Part shown: piece after piece, positions 47,033 to 58,846 of the stretch
Position numbering within the stretch: position 1 is the first letter of the stretch
How the letters are laid out: each line of letters opens with the position of its first letter
Assembly (NCBI GenBank): GCA_964615765.1
Contig: CAZTQN010000013.1
Span: 1 to 64,000 of the forward strand
Length of the DNA stretch: 64,000 nt
Direction: 5' to 3'
Origin: CAZTQN01 sp964615765
GTDB lineage: Bacteria > Planctomycetota > Phycisphaerae > Phycisphaerales > UBA1924
The notes under the pieces: generated by a model
What the model saw: only the letters and a program-made list of their open reading frames with translations
Database searches by the model: none
Told to the model about the DNA's origin: nothing
Program-made: the position numbers and the translations under genes

Positions 47033-47821
47033 TTACTTCTTGGCGGCCTTGTCGCCGGCCTTGTCGGCCTTCTTGGTGTCTTCGCGCGGCTTGCGGGCCG
47101 CCTTCTGCGGCTTGGCGTCGTCAGCCGCGGCGGGCGACTTCGCGTCCGCGGCGGGCTTGCCGCCCTTGTCACCAGCCTTGTCGGCGTCCGCGGCCTTCTC
47201 GCCCGCGTCGCCCTTGCCGGGCTTGCCGGCCTTGGCCTCAGCGCCGGCCTTGTCGTCGCCCTTCTCGCCGCCCTTTTCGCCACGATCGCCACGATCGCCG
47301 CGACGGGTCACGAGGTTGCCCTCGTTGTCGAAGTCCATGTCGGGCTTCTCGTCCTTGGCAAGGAGGCGGTCGGCCTTCACGTGCAGGCGGATGTCGGTCT
47401 CGAGTTCGGTCTCGAACTTGATGTGCACGATGTAGTCATCGACGCGCTTGATGGCGCCGGAGAGACGCACGTCGCGCGGGCGGACGGCGAAGCCGGCCTT
47501 GTTCAGGGCCGTCGCGATCTCGCCCTGCGTCACCGAGCCGTACAGGATGCCCAGGTCGTTGCACGACCGCTCGAGCGTGAGCTCGTAGCCGTCGAGCTTG
47601 GAGATGGTCTCCTTGCGGGCGGCGCGGACTTCCGCGGCCTGGCGCACGGCTTCGGCACGCTTGGCCTGCAGGCTGTTCTTGAGTTCTTCGCTCGGGACCG
47701 TCGCCAGCGAACGCGGCAGGAGGAAGTTGCGGGCGAAGCCGGTGCGGACTTTGACAACGTCACCGACGATGCCGAGGTTGTCGACGGATTCAACGAGCAG
47801 CAGTTCAACGTTCTTGGGCAT
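47033..47821 (-). CDS. rplI: 50S ribosomal protein L9 with long basic C-terminal extension
   Basis: The 262-residue product has the L9 N-terminal domain (VELLLVESVDNLGIVGDVVK, VRTGFARNFLLPRSLAT) and the C-terminal domain (NDLGILYGSVTQGEIATALN, SGAIKRVDDYIVHIKFETEL) within its first 155 residues. This is the usual bacterial size of about 148. About 105 extra residues follow, rich in Lys, Ala, Asp and Gly (repeating DKAGDKGGKPA-type units). L9 binds 23S rRNA at the base of the L1 stalk. The start at 47821 is where L9 homology begins. The gene converges on the zinc-ribbon bactofilin with a three-base gap. Confidence 0.95.
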   Translation of the reverse strand: MPKNVELLLVESVDNLGIVGDVVKVRTGFARNFLLPRSLATVPSEELKNSLQAKRAEAVRQAAEVRAARKETISKLDGYELTLERSCNDLGILYGSVTQGEIATALNKAGFAVRPRDVRLSGAIKRVDDYIVHIKFETELETDIRLHVKADRLLAKDEKPDMDFDNEGNLVTRRGDRGDRGEKGGEKGDDKAGAEAKAGKPGKGDAGEKAADADKAGDKGGKPAADAKSPAAADDAKPQKAARKPREDTKKADKAGDKAAKK

Positions 47822-47960
47822 GGGTCGCTGTCCTTCCCCTCGGCCGGGCGATGAGCCCGCCGACGGGTCAGTTGAGGAGCGTCCTGCAAACCCGGCGTGC
47901 ACACGCCGTCAACCGGGACGCCCCAGCGGAATGGGGTTGGGGGGGAGTTTAGGCGGGAAC

Positions 47961-48021
47961 AGGCGGAGTGGCGAAGGGGTGAAGTGGCGGAGTGGCGGAG
48001 TGGCGGAGTGGCGGCCGAATG
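47961..48021. repeat. GTGGCG-type tandem repeat, intergenic copy
   Basis: About seven copies of a G(A/C)AGTGGCG-like unit run through this interval between ssb and rplI (GGCGGAGTGGCG, then GAAGTGGCGGAGTGGCGG and more). Two further copies of the same type lie inside carB at 56467-56510 and 56820-56857. Confidence 0.75.
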
Positions 48022-48075
48022 GTTCGGCTCCCCCCCACCCCCCTCGGCCCTCGGCCCTAACCCCTCGGCCCTTCT

Positions 48076-48585
48076 TCAAAACGGAATGTCATCTTCCTGG
48101 ATCTGCTCGTAGCTCTGGCCTTGCGGGGCCTGGCGGACGGGCGCGGGGTTTCGGCCGGAGGGGCCGGCGCCGCCGGCGGGGCGGGTCTGGACGCGGGGTT
48201 CGCCGCCGGCGTTCATGCCGCCGCCACCACCGCCGCCTTCAGCTCCCCGGTTGGAGTCCACAAACTGAAAGCTATCGACGACAACCTTGAGCTTGGACCG
48301 ATTGGTCCCGTCGTTCTTGTCCTGCCAGGTGTCGAGCTTCAGACGCCCCTGGATGAAGACAGGACGCCCCTTCGTGAGATACTGCGCCATGACTTCAGCC
48401 GTCTTGTCCCAGGCCTCGCAGTCGACGAAGGTCACTTCTTCTTTCTGCTCGCCGGTCTCGGTGCGATAGCGCCGGTTCACAGCCAAGCCGATATTGGCCA
48501 CCGCCTTGTTGTTGGGCGTGCGCCGAATTTCGACGTCGCGCGTCAGGTTGCCCATCAACAACACCTGGTTGAAGCTGCCGGCCAT
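48076..48585 (-). CDS. ssb: Single-stranded DNA-binding protein
   Basis: The 169-residue product has the SSB OB fold: SFNQVLLMGNLTRDVEIRRT, AVANIGLAVNRRYRTETGEQ, VTFVDCEAWDKTAEVMAQYL and KGRPVFIQGRLKLDTWQDKN. A Gly-rich linker ends in the acidic tip DDIPF, which recruits repair proteins. The length matches bacterial SSB (about 160-180). It lies between rpsF and rplI on the minus strand, the common place for ssb in bacteria. A hairpin stands between it and rpsF. Confidence 0.97.
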   Translation of the reverse strand: MAGSFNQVLLMGNLTRDVEIRRTPNNKAVANIGLAVNRRYRTETGEQKEEVTFVDCEAWDKTAEVMAQYLTKGRPVFIQGRLKLDTWQDKNDGTNRSKLKVVVDSFQFVDSNRGAEGGGGGGGMNAGGEPRVQTRPAGGAGPSGRNPAPVRQAPQGQSYEQIQEDDIPF

Positions 48586-48745
48586 GCGAACCTCCTGCGT
48601 GCGCGAAGGCGTCCCCTGCCCTCATACCTCGACCCCCATCCGCCCGCCTGTTCGGAGTTTATTCGATTCCGCGGGCGGAGCACAGCCCCGGGCGCAAAAA
48701 GTGGGCGCGGCGGGGCCTGGCCCTTCCCCCCTTCCACCCGAGCCG

Positions 48746-48769
48746 CCTCCCGCTCTTGTGAGCGGGAGG
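48746..48769 (-). promoter_or_regulatory. Hairpin between rpsF and ssb
   Basis: A perfect ten-base stem (CCTCCCGCTC at 48746-48755 with GAGCGGGAGG at 48760-48769) around a four-base loop lies 17 bases after the rpsF stop on the minus strand. No T-run follows, so it may attenuate or regulate transcription of ssb rather than terminate it. Confidence 0.4.
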
Positions 48770-48786
48770 GGCGGCGGTGAGCGGGA

Positions 48787-49233
48787 TCAGGCGTCTTCGC
48801 CGACTTCCTCGTCGGCGCCGGCGTCGGGCTCGGGCGTGGCGGCGACGGCGACGGGGGCGGGCTGGGTGGCACGCAGGCGGGCTTCGGTCTCGAGGCCGCG
48901 GCTGTCGTCGAGGGCCTTCATTTCCTCAACGTTCATGTGTTCGACCTTGATGACGAGCTGGCGCAGGAGCTGTTCGGAGAGGTTGAAGGCGCGTTCGATG
49001 GCGCCGAGCGAGGGGGCCGGGGCCTGGAAGTAGACCAGCAGGTAGTAGCCGCGCTTCTGCTTGGCGATTTCGAACGCCAGGCGGCGCTCGTCCCACTTGC
49101 GCATCGCCAGGACGGTGCCCCCGTTCTTCTCGATGGCCTGGCGGATGAAGCCCGCCACGCCGTTGAGGTCCGTGGCGACGGACTGGGAGATCAGGAACAG
49201 GCCTTCGTACGCGTTGGTTCGGATCTGAGGCAT
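48787..49233 (-). CDS. rpsF: 30S ribosomal protein S6
   Basis: The 148-residue product begins with S6 sequence: YEGLFLISQSVATDLNGVAG, WDERRLAFEIAKQKRGYYLL and FNLSEQLLRQLVIKVE. The S6 part is about 105 residues. The extra 40 residues form an Ala/Pro/Glu-rich acidic tail (AATPEPDAGADEEVG). S6 binds S18 in the platform of the small subunit. The usual partner gene rpsR does not follow ssb here. It starts three bases after pth stops, so the two are tightly linked. Confidence 0.96.
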   Translation of the reverse strand: MPQIRTNAYEGLFLISQSVATDLNGVAGFIRQAIEKNGGTVLAMRKWDERRLAFEIAKQKRGYYLLVYFQAPAPSLGAIERAFNLSEQLLRQLVIKVEHMNVEEMKALDDSRGLETEARLRATQPAPVAVAATPEPDAGADEEVGEDA

Positions 49234-49236
49234 GGT

Positions 49237-49956
49237 TCAACCTTGGGGTGTGGTGGTCGTGGGTGGGGTGGTCGTGGGAGTGGACTGGGAGGACTTGGCG
49301 GGGCCGGTGTGGCCGGCCGGGCCATCCGGGGTGGGTGAGGTGGTGGCGCCGGGAGCGGCGGGGCGCGGGGAAGGCGCGCCGGCGGCGGGCTTGCTGTTGA
49401 AGCGGTTCATCGCCGCGGTCACGCCGCGAGCGACGAACATCTCCGCGGCGTCGGCGGCCTGATCGAGCGCGGGCTCGAGCAGGGCCGACTGTTCCGGCGA
49501 GAAGCGGCCCAGGACATAGTCCTCCAGGGCCATGTAGGGCGGGCACGCGTCGACGCCGACGCGGAGGCGCGGGTAGTTGTCGCTCCCCAGGGCCCGCTGG
49601 ATATCCGTCAGCCCGTTGTGCCCGCCCGGGCCGCCGGAGGCGCGGAGGCGGATCTGCCCCGTCGGGAGCGCGACGTCGTCGACGATGACCAGAAGGTCGT
49701 TCGGCGGGTCGATCTTATAGAACCCGACGGCCTCGCCCACGGCCCGCCCGGAGAGGTTCATGAACGTCGTGGGCTTCATGAACAGCGTCTTTTCGCCGGA
49801 GACGGAAGCCTCGGCGACGACGGCGTTGAAGCGACCCTTGGGCGTGGCCCCGCCCGCGTGCCGCCGAAGGAGGCGGTCGACGACCATGAACCCGGCGTTG
49901 TGCCGGGTCTTGTCGTACTGCGGGCCGGGGTTGCCAAGGCCGACGATGAGCTTCAT
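49237..49956 (-). CDS. pth: Peptidyl-tRNA hydrolase
   Basis: The 239-residue product has the Pth signature: MKLIVGLGNPGPQYDKTRHN with N10 and catalytic H19, then FMKPTTFMNLSGRAV and LVIVDDVALPTGQIRLRASG followed by GPGGHNGL and YPRLRVGVD. It hydrolyses the ester bond in peptidyl-tRNA released by abortive translation. The last 50 residues are a Pro/Thr/Ala-rich tail, not found in most Pth proteins. ATG 49956 is the standard start; upstream in-frame sequence is Pro/Arg low complexity. It belongs to the leftward glmU-prs-rplY-pth block. Confidence 0.96.
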   Translation of the reverse strand: MKLIVGLGNPGPQYDKTRHNAGFMVVDRLLRRHAGGATPKGRFNAVVAEASVSGEKTLFMKPTTFMNLSGRAVGEAVGFYKIDPPNDLLVIVDDVALPTGQIRLRASGGPGGHNGLTDIQRALGSDNYPRLRVGVDACPPYMALEDYVLGRFSPEQSALLEPALDQAADAAEMFVARGVTAAMNRFNSKPAAGAPSPRPAAPGATTSPTPDGPAGHTGPAKSSQSTPTTTPPTTTTPQG

Positions 49957-50017
49957 GACTCTCAGGGGGCGGGACAGGTGCGAGCGGACCGGGAACGGCG
50001 CGGGGGCCGGGTGCGGC

Positions 50018-50785
50018 TTACTTCTTGGCCGCACCACCCGCGGGCTTGGCGGCAGCCGCGCCGGGCTTGGCGGGAGCGGCGGCGCCCTTGGCGGGGGCGG
50101 CGCCCGGCTTGGCGGCGGCACCGGCGGCGGCGCCGTCGGGCTTCTTGGCAGTAAGGACTTCGGGGGCCGCGGCCGCGTCCGCGGCAACGGTCGCCGCTTC
50201 GTCGGTCTTCAGCGTCGCCGCCATCACGACCTGCGCCACCACCGCGTGCGTGTCGGTGATGAGCTTCATGTCGGGCATGGGCAGCTTCACATCGCCCGCG
50301 GTGATCGAGTCGCCCAGATCCACGCCGGCGATGTTGACCTCGATGGCGTCGGGCATGTCGACGACGCGGCACTCGATCTCGATCTCGGTGGCGGGGTGCA
50401 TCAGGATCGCGCCGGCCTGCTTGAGGCCGATCGCCTCGCCCACGAGCGTGATGTGCACCTTGGTGCGGACGCGCTCGTTGAGATCGACGCGGGCGAAGTC
50501 GCAGTGCACGATGTTCGTGCCCAGGTAGTCGAACTGCAGGTCCTTGAGCAGGACCATCTGCATCTCGTCGGCCTGGTTGTGGCCCGGGAAGTCCAGGCGG
50601 AAGACCTTCTCGCCCTTGTGGATGTGCTGCAGCGCCTCGTGGGCGTCGAGCGTGATGGGCAGCGGCTCGCGCCCGTGCCCGTACACGATGGCCGGCAGGC
50701 GGCCCTTGGTGCGGTCACGCTGGGCGTAGCGGGTGCCGATGCGGGCCCGGGTTTCGGCCTTCAGAAGCGGTGATTTCTCGTGCAT
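50018..50785 (-). CDS. rplY: 50S ribosomal protein L25/general stress protein Ctc
   Basis: The 255-residue product contains the L25 N-terminal domain that binds 5S rRNA (RARIGTRYAQRDRTKGRLPA, VYGHGREPLPITLD) and the TL5/Ctc C-terminal beta domain (LPMPDMKLITDTHAVVAQVV). A tail of about 60 residues is composed of Ala/Lys/Pro/Gly repeats (KPGAAPAKGAAAPAKPGAAA). The gene is placed between pth and prs, the usual position of ctc in many bacteria (prs-ctc-pth). Confidence 0.95.
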   Translation of the reverse strand: MHEKSPLLKAETRARIGTRYAQRDRTKGRLPAIVYGHGREPLPITLDAHEALQHIHKGEKVFRLDFPGHNQADEMQMVLLKDLQFDYLGTNIVHCDFARVDLNERVRTKVHITLVGEAIGLKQAGAILMHPATEIEIECRVVDMPDAIEVNIAGVDLGDSITAGDVKLPMPDMKLITDTHAVVAQVVMAATLKTDEAATVAADAAAAPEVLTAKKPDGAAAGAAAKPGAAPAKGAAAPAKPGAAAAKPAGGAAKK

Positions 50786-50860
50786 GGCTCGTCCTCGTAT
50801 CGTCGGACCGGTCCGGCCCGTTGGGTGATTCGGTGTGTTGCCTGATGGCTCTTGGGAACG

Positions 50861-51844
50861 TCAGCGTTTAGGCCCCGCCGTGCGCACGAACAGGGCCGAG
50901 ATGGACAGATTGTGGTGGATCCGGTGGATCGCCTCGGCCAGCAGCGTGCCCACGCACAGCTCCGTGAACAGGTGCTTGATGGGCTCGATCCGCGGGCCGA
51001 TCGGGATGGTGTTCGTGCACACCACCCCGCTGATCGGGCTGTTCTTGATCCGCTCCATCGCCAGGCCCACCAGCACCGCGTGCGTGGCGGCGGAGATGAT
51101 GCGGGCGGCGCCGTTCTGCTGCAGCAGGCGGGCGGCCTCGGCGATCGTCCCGCCGGTGGTGATCATGTCGTCGAACATCAGCACCGTGCGACCCTTCACC
51201 GTGCCGATGAGGTTGCCGGTGGTCACGTCCGACCCGCTGGTCCGCCGCTTGTTGATGATCGCCAGGTCCCCGCCCAGCATGTTCGCCATGCCCTCGGCGA
51301 CCTTGACGTTGCCGACGTCCGGGCTGACCAGGCACAGGTCGCCCAGCTCGTCGCGCCGCTTCATGAAGTGGTCGACGAACACGGGCGTCGCGGACAGGTG
51401 ATCGACCGGGATGTCGAAGAAGCCCTGGATCTGAGCCGCGTGCAAGTCGAGGGCCAAGAGGCGGTCGGCCCCGGCCTTGGTGATGAGGTTGGCGACGAGC
51501 TTTGCGGTGATCGGGACGCGGCCTTCGTCCTTGCGGTCCTGACGGGCGTAGCCGAAGTACGGCGTGACGACCGTGACGCGCCGGGCGCTGGCCCGGCGCA
51601 GGCAGTCGATATAGACCAACAGCTCCATCAGGTTGTCGTTCACCGGCGCGCCGGTGGAGAGGACGATGAAGCAGTCGCGCCCGCGCACGTCCTCGTCGAG
51701 CTTGACGATGATCTCGCCGTCGGGGAACGCCTCCGTCCGCGCGACGCCCAGCGGCAGATCGAGATGGTCGCAGATGCGTCGGGCGAGCTCGAGGCTGTGG
51801 CGGCCGGCGAAGATCTTGAGGTCGTTGGCGTCCTGGCGGCTCAT
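50861..51844 (-). CDS. prs: Ribose-phosphate pyrophosphokinase
   Basis: The 327-residue product makes phosphoribosyl pyrophosphate from ribose 5-phosphate and ATP, feeding nucleotide, His and Trp synthesis. It shows the family motifs FPDGEIIVKLDEDVRGRDCF, PYFGYARQDRKDEGRVPITA, DLHAAQIQGFFDIPVDHL and the PRPP-binding loop VLMFDDMITTGGT. The ATG lies inside the stop of the next upstream gene (51841-51844), so it is coupled to the nucleotidyltransferase, as gcaD-prs is in Bacillus. Confidence 0.97.
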   Translation of the reverse strand: MSRQDANDLKIFAGRHSLELARRICDHLDLPLGVARTEAFPDGEIIVKLDEDVRGRDCFIVLSTGAPVNDNLMELLVYIDCLRRASARRVTVVTPYFGYARQDRKDEGRVPITAKLVANLITKAGADRLLALDLHAAQIQGFFDIPVDHLSATPVFVDHFMKRRDELGDLCLVSPDVGNVKVAEGMANMLGGDLAIINKRRTSGSDVTTGNLIGTVKGRTVLMFDDMITTGGTIAEAARLLQQNGAARIISAATHAVLVGLAMERIKNSPISGVVCTNTIPIGPRIEPIKHLFTELCVGTLLAEAIHRIHHNLSISALFVRTAGPKR

Positions 51845-52659
51845 GCGCGTCCCCCCGTCCTCACGCGTGACCGGTAGATCGCGTCGACGTCCGCGAGCTG
51901 CTCGGGCGTGTTGATGCTCAGCACGTCTTCCGGCGGGACCGCCGCGACCACCTCGACCACGCGCCCGTCCTTGAGCATCAGCTCCAGCACGTCGGTGAGG
52001 TAGTACTCCCCGCCGACGGCCTGACGGGGGACACGCGGCAGGGCCTGGAACAGCGCCCCGGCGTCGAAGCAGTAGTAACTCGGATTGACCTCGCGGATGG
52101 CGAGTTGTTCCGGCGTGCAGTGCTTGTGCTCGACGATCGCGGCGAAGCGCCCGCCCGCGTCACGCACGATCCGCCCGTAGCCGGTCGGGTCGTCGATCAT
52201 GCTCGTCGCGATGGTCGCGCCGGCGCGGGTGTCGCGGTGCCGCGACAGGAGCGTCGAGAGCGTGGCCTCGCGGATCAACGGGCCGTCGCCCGCGAGCACG
52301 AGGACCGCGGCCCCGGGGCGGGCCCGTTCACGCTCGAACAGCGGCTGGGCGCACATGACGGCGTGCCCGGTGCCGAGCTGCTCGGGCTGGACGGCGAACT
52401 CGATGTCCTGCAAGCCGTTGGCGCCCGGGTACGCCGCGGCGACCGCCTCGCGCACCAGTTCCTGCTTGTACCCGACGACCAGGACGATGCGGGCGCACCC
52501 AGCCTCGCGGCAGGCGTCGATGACGGCGCACACCATCGGCCGACCGCCGATCGGGTGCAGGACCTTGGGCAGGTCCGATCGCATGCGCTTGCCGAATCCG
52601 GCGGCGAGAATGATCGCCGCGGGCGCGTCGGAGTTGGGTGTGCGGGCGCCCGTGATCAT
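51841..52659 (-). CDS. UDP-N-acetylglucosamine pyrophosphorylase domain protein (GlmU N-terminal half)
   Basis: The 272-residue product has the GlmU uridyltransferase signature AAIILAAGFGKRMRSDLPKV, LHPIGGRPMV, then VQPEQLGTGHAVMCAQPL, LVLAGDGPLI and YGRIVRDAGG. It covers the nucleotidyltransferase domain and stops at DVLSINTPEQLADVD, where the left-handed beta-helix acetyltransferase domain of full-length GlmU (about 450 residues) would begin. It should make UDP-GlcNAc from GlcNAc-1-phosphate and UTP, leaving acetylation to another protein. It overlaps prs by four bases. Confidence 0.88.
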   Translation of the reverse strand: MITGARTPNSDAPAAIILAAGFGKRMRSDLPKVLHPIGGRPMVCAVIDACREAGCARIVLVVGYKQELVREAVAAAYPGANGLQDIEFAVQPEQLGTGHAVMCAQPLFERERARPGAAVLVLAGDGPLIREATLSTLLSRHRDTRAGATIATSMIDDPTGYGRIVRDAGGRFAAIVEHKHCTPEQLAIREVNPSYYCFDAGALFQALPRVPRQAVGGEYYLTDVLELMLKDGRVVEVVAAVPPEDVLSINTPEQLADVDAIYRSRVRTGGRA

Positions 52660-52744
52660 GAATCAGGGCGTCGAGCGCGAAAGCCCGGCAGGGGCGGTGG
52701 GGCCGACAAAGCGGGGACACAGATCGCGAAGATGAGAACGGAAG

Positions 52745-52815
52745 CAGGGCGACTAGGATTCGAACCTAGACAAACAGAACCAAAATCTGCTGTGCTACCG
52801 TTACACCATCGCCCT
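52745..52815 (-). tRNA. tRNA-Gln(TTG)
   Basis: The 71-base tRNA on the minus strand has acceptor AGGGCGA paired with TCGCCCT, the anticodon arm GCAGA-TTTTGGT-TCTGT with anticodon TTG, and T-arm CTAGG-TTCGAAT-CCTAG. The discriminator is G. CCA is not encoded. Confidence 0.95.
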
Positions 52816-53198
52816 GTGATTCGTGTCCCAGATTGGTCGGGAGAATCGCGATGGGCACGGGCGAATGGGTCTCGCCGGTGCTCGATCAACGTGCCGGACT
52901 GGCTGCGACGCGCAACTCCTTTGCCTGAGCGGGTGGGTTGAACCAACCGCGAACACACGACGGACCACACGACGCGGTCCGCCGAGAGTCGATCACCGTG
53001 AGGTGGCCGATTCGGGCAGCGGGAGCCGCGGCACAGTGCTCATCCACCCGAAGGGTGGCGAGCCGGAACTCGGACGGTGAGCCAGCCGCTGGCCCGGGCC
53101 GCCCCTGACCCCGCCTCGGTCGCCCGGCCGGTGGCCAGCGCGACGTCCGTCGGGGTTCGGTTCCGAACGGAGGGAGGGTAGGACGAGCGCGGCGGGCG
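52816..53198. other. Intergenic region, no supported feature
   Basis: About 380 bases between tRNA-Gln and the aminotransferase gene hold no supported gene. Short reading frames present are basic, low-complexity and lack ribosome-binding sites. Near the end, CGCGGCG and CGCCGCG (about 53189-53212) form a hairpin across the aminotransferase stop codon and might end its transcript. Confidence 0.45.
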
Positions 53199-54434
53199 TC
53201 AAGACGCCGCGGCCCCGCGCTCGCGGGCCAGCTCCTCCCCGACCGCCGCCGCGAGATATCGGACCTGTTCGAGCGTGTTGTACGCCTGCATCGACACCCG
53301 GATCAGGCGGTGCGTGGGCCGATCGCCGCCGACGGGGAGGACGAAGACGGGGATCTGAATGCGGTGGCGTTCGATGAGGCGGTCCCAGAGGGACTCGGCG
53401 TAGCCGCGGGCGCTGGGGGTGATCACGCCGCCGGGCGGCAGGGGCAGCGGGACGCTTGCGAGGGCGCCGATGAGTTCCTCCGGCGCGGACGCCGGAACGT
53501 TCAGCGACTCGCACAGGATCTGCCGAGCGGCGAGCGCATTGGCGCGGTTGTGGGCCATCAGCCCGGGCAGGCCGCCGGGGATAAGGCCGGAGAGGAAGTC
53601 GATCGCGTCCGGGATGCAGAGATACGGCGAGACGTCGGCGGTGCCGGTGTAGTCGAACTCGAGCAGGAAGCGGGAGCGGTCGGTGCGGGTGGAGTTGGCG
53701 CCGTGCGAGATGACGGCGGGGCGGACGCGGCTCTGCCGATCGGCGCGGACGTTCAGGAACGCGCAGCCCTTGGGCGTGCACAGCCACTTGTGCAGGTTGC
53801 CGGTGTAGTACGGCGCGTTCAGGGCGCGGAGGTCGAGCGGGACCATGCCGGGCGCGTGCGCGCCGTCGACGAGCGTGTCCACTCCGCGGGCGTTCAGGGC
53901 GTGCACGATCGGCGCAACGGGAAGGACCAGGCCCGTCGGGCTGGTGACGTGGCTGAGGAGCACCAGGCGCGTGCGCGGCGTGACGCGCGCGAGAATCGAC
54001 CGCACGATCTCATCGGCGGAGGCGACCGGGAACGGAACGTCGGCGACGACGACGCGGGCCCCCCACTGCTCGGCGGCGTAGTGCAGGACGTTGTTGCACG
54101 CGTTGTACTCGTGCGTGCTGGTGAGCAGTTCGTCGCCGGGCTCGAAGCGGAGCGAGCGGACGACGGCGTTCACGCCCGCCGTCGCGTTGGGCACGAACGC
54201 GAGCGAGGCGGCGTCGGCGCTGAGCAGTTCGGCCAGTCGGGCGCGGGAGCGGTCGAGCAGCCCCTCGCAGCGTTCGACGAAAAAGCGGACGGGCTCGGCT
54301 TCGAGCAGTTCCTGGTAGCGGCGCTGGGCGGCGAGCACCGGCGTCGGGCAGGCGCCGAACGAGCCGTGGTTGAGAAAAACCACGTCCGGGTCGAGGGTCC
54401 AGTGGCGGGCCAGGGGCGAGCGCGGGGGGAGCAT
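53199..54434 (-). CDS. Class V aminotransferase (isopenicillin N epimerase-like)
   Basis: The 411-residue PLP enzyme has LNHGSFGACP near 21-30, STHEYNACNNVL near 106-117, VDGAHAPGMVPLDL at 189-202 and the Schiff-base lysine K216 in TGNLHKWLCTPKG. The pattern and the FLNHGSFG start fit the isopenicillin N epimerase/cysteine desulfurase-like subgroup. The actual substrate is not visible in the sequence. The gene is on the minus strand, downstream of a small hypothetical gene with a 30-base gap. Confidence 0.9.
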   Translation of the reverse strand: MLPPRSPLARHWTLDPDVVFLNHGSFGACPTPVLAAQRRYQELLEAEPVRFFVERCEGLLDRSRARLAELLSADAASLAFVPNATAGVNAVVRSLRFEPGDELLTSTHEYNACNNVLHYAAEQWGARVVVADVPFPVASADEIVRSILARVTPRTRLVLLSHVTSPTGLVLPVAPIVHALNARGVDTLVDGAHAPGMVPLDLRALNAPYYTGNLHKWLCTPKGCAFLNVRADRQSRVRPAVISHGANSTRTDRSRFLLEFDYTGTADVSPYLCIPDAIDFLSGLIPGGLPGLMAHNRANALAARQILCESLNVPASAPEELIGALASVPLPLPPGGVITPSARGYAESLWDRLIERHRIQIPVFVLPVGGDRPTHRLIRVSMQAYNTLEQVRYLAAAVGEELARERGAAAS

Positions 54435-54464
54435 CGCCCAACGCTATCGCGGCGGCGCGTGGGC

Positions 54465-54845
54465 TCAGGCGGACAGGTCGATGGTGCGGCCGAGCTGCAC
54501 GCCCGTGGCGGCGGCGTTCTTGTCGGCCGGGTGCCGGTAGAACGCCAGCGGCGCGGGCGAGGCCTGCGGAACATCGCCGGAGAAATCGACGCGCCCGGGG
54601 ACGACGGCGGCGATCAGACGGTTGATGGACGCCGACGCGGCGGTGCGGTCCACATTGGCGACCGGCTGCACGCCCTGGGCGGAGTCCGCGGCCCGCGGGC
54701 CGACAGCTTCAGCGGGGCGCGTGATGCCGACTCGGGCGATGTTGGCGGCCGGCGCGGCTGGCGCGGTCGGCGCGGGCGTCTTGACGCCGTAAACACGGGA
54801 GAGGTGGTACGGGTTGCTCGGGCCGGCGGCCGCGTCGATCCGCAT
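54465..54845 (-). CDS. Small Ala/Pro-rich hypothetical protein
   Basis: The 126-residue product starts MRIDAAAGPSNPYHLSRVYG and has an Ala/Pro/Val-rich middle, then SASINRLIAAVVPGRVDFSG and HPADKNAAATGVQLGRTIDL at the end. The C-terminal helix-turn pattern (INRLIAAVVPGRV) reminds me of the flagellar-related anti-sigma/FlgM-like small proteins of planctomycetes, but I cannot confirm it. The ATG at 54845 is chosen over upstream open frame. It precedes the aminotransferase gene on the same strand. Confidence 0.5.
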   Translation of the reverse strand: MRIDAAAGPSNPYHLSRVYGVKTPAPTAPAAPAANIARVGITRPAEAVGPRAADSAQGVQPVANVDRTAASASINRLIAAVVPGRVDFSGDVPQASPAPLAFYRHPADKNAAATGVQLGRTIDLSA

Positions 54846-55062
54846 AGGGCAGAGCATATCGGAAGCGGACGCCGGAAGGATGGAGCGTGTAACCGAGTCG
54901 GACGCGCCGCGCAGAATCTGCGTTGGGGAAATCGCGCAACGGTCGCGGCGGGGCACGGGCACGATCGCGGAAGGGCCGCGATGATGCGCAACAACGGCGG
55001 GCGCGAACGCACGCCGTCACGGCTCGGTCACCACTCAGTGACGTAGTTGCGGCGCGAGCCGC

Positions 55063-58686
<3,624 letters not shown>

Positions 58687-58846
58687 GACGGTCCTGTGCT
58701 GGCCGGTGCGATCGGATCGGGCGGGGGCGATGAGGGTCGGCGCGGGGTGGGGGGGGTAGGGTGGGCGCGCAAACTCGGGCAGCGTAGGGGACCGCGTGGG
58801 CGTATGCAACGCCGGGGCGAAAATCCGCCGAGGCGCCCGCGGCGCT

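Noticed and set aside
52823..53080. An 85-codon open frame between tRNA-Gln and the aminotransferase gene
   Set aside because: It has no ribosome-binding sequence, biased low-complexity composition and no recognisable homology.
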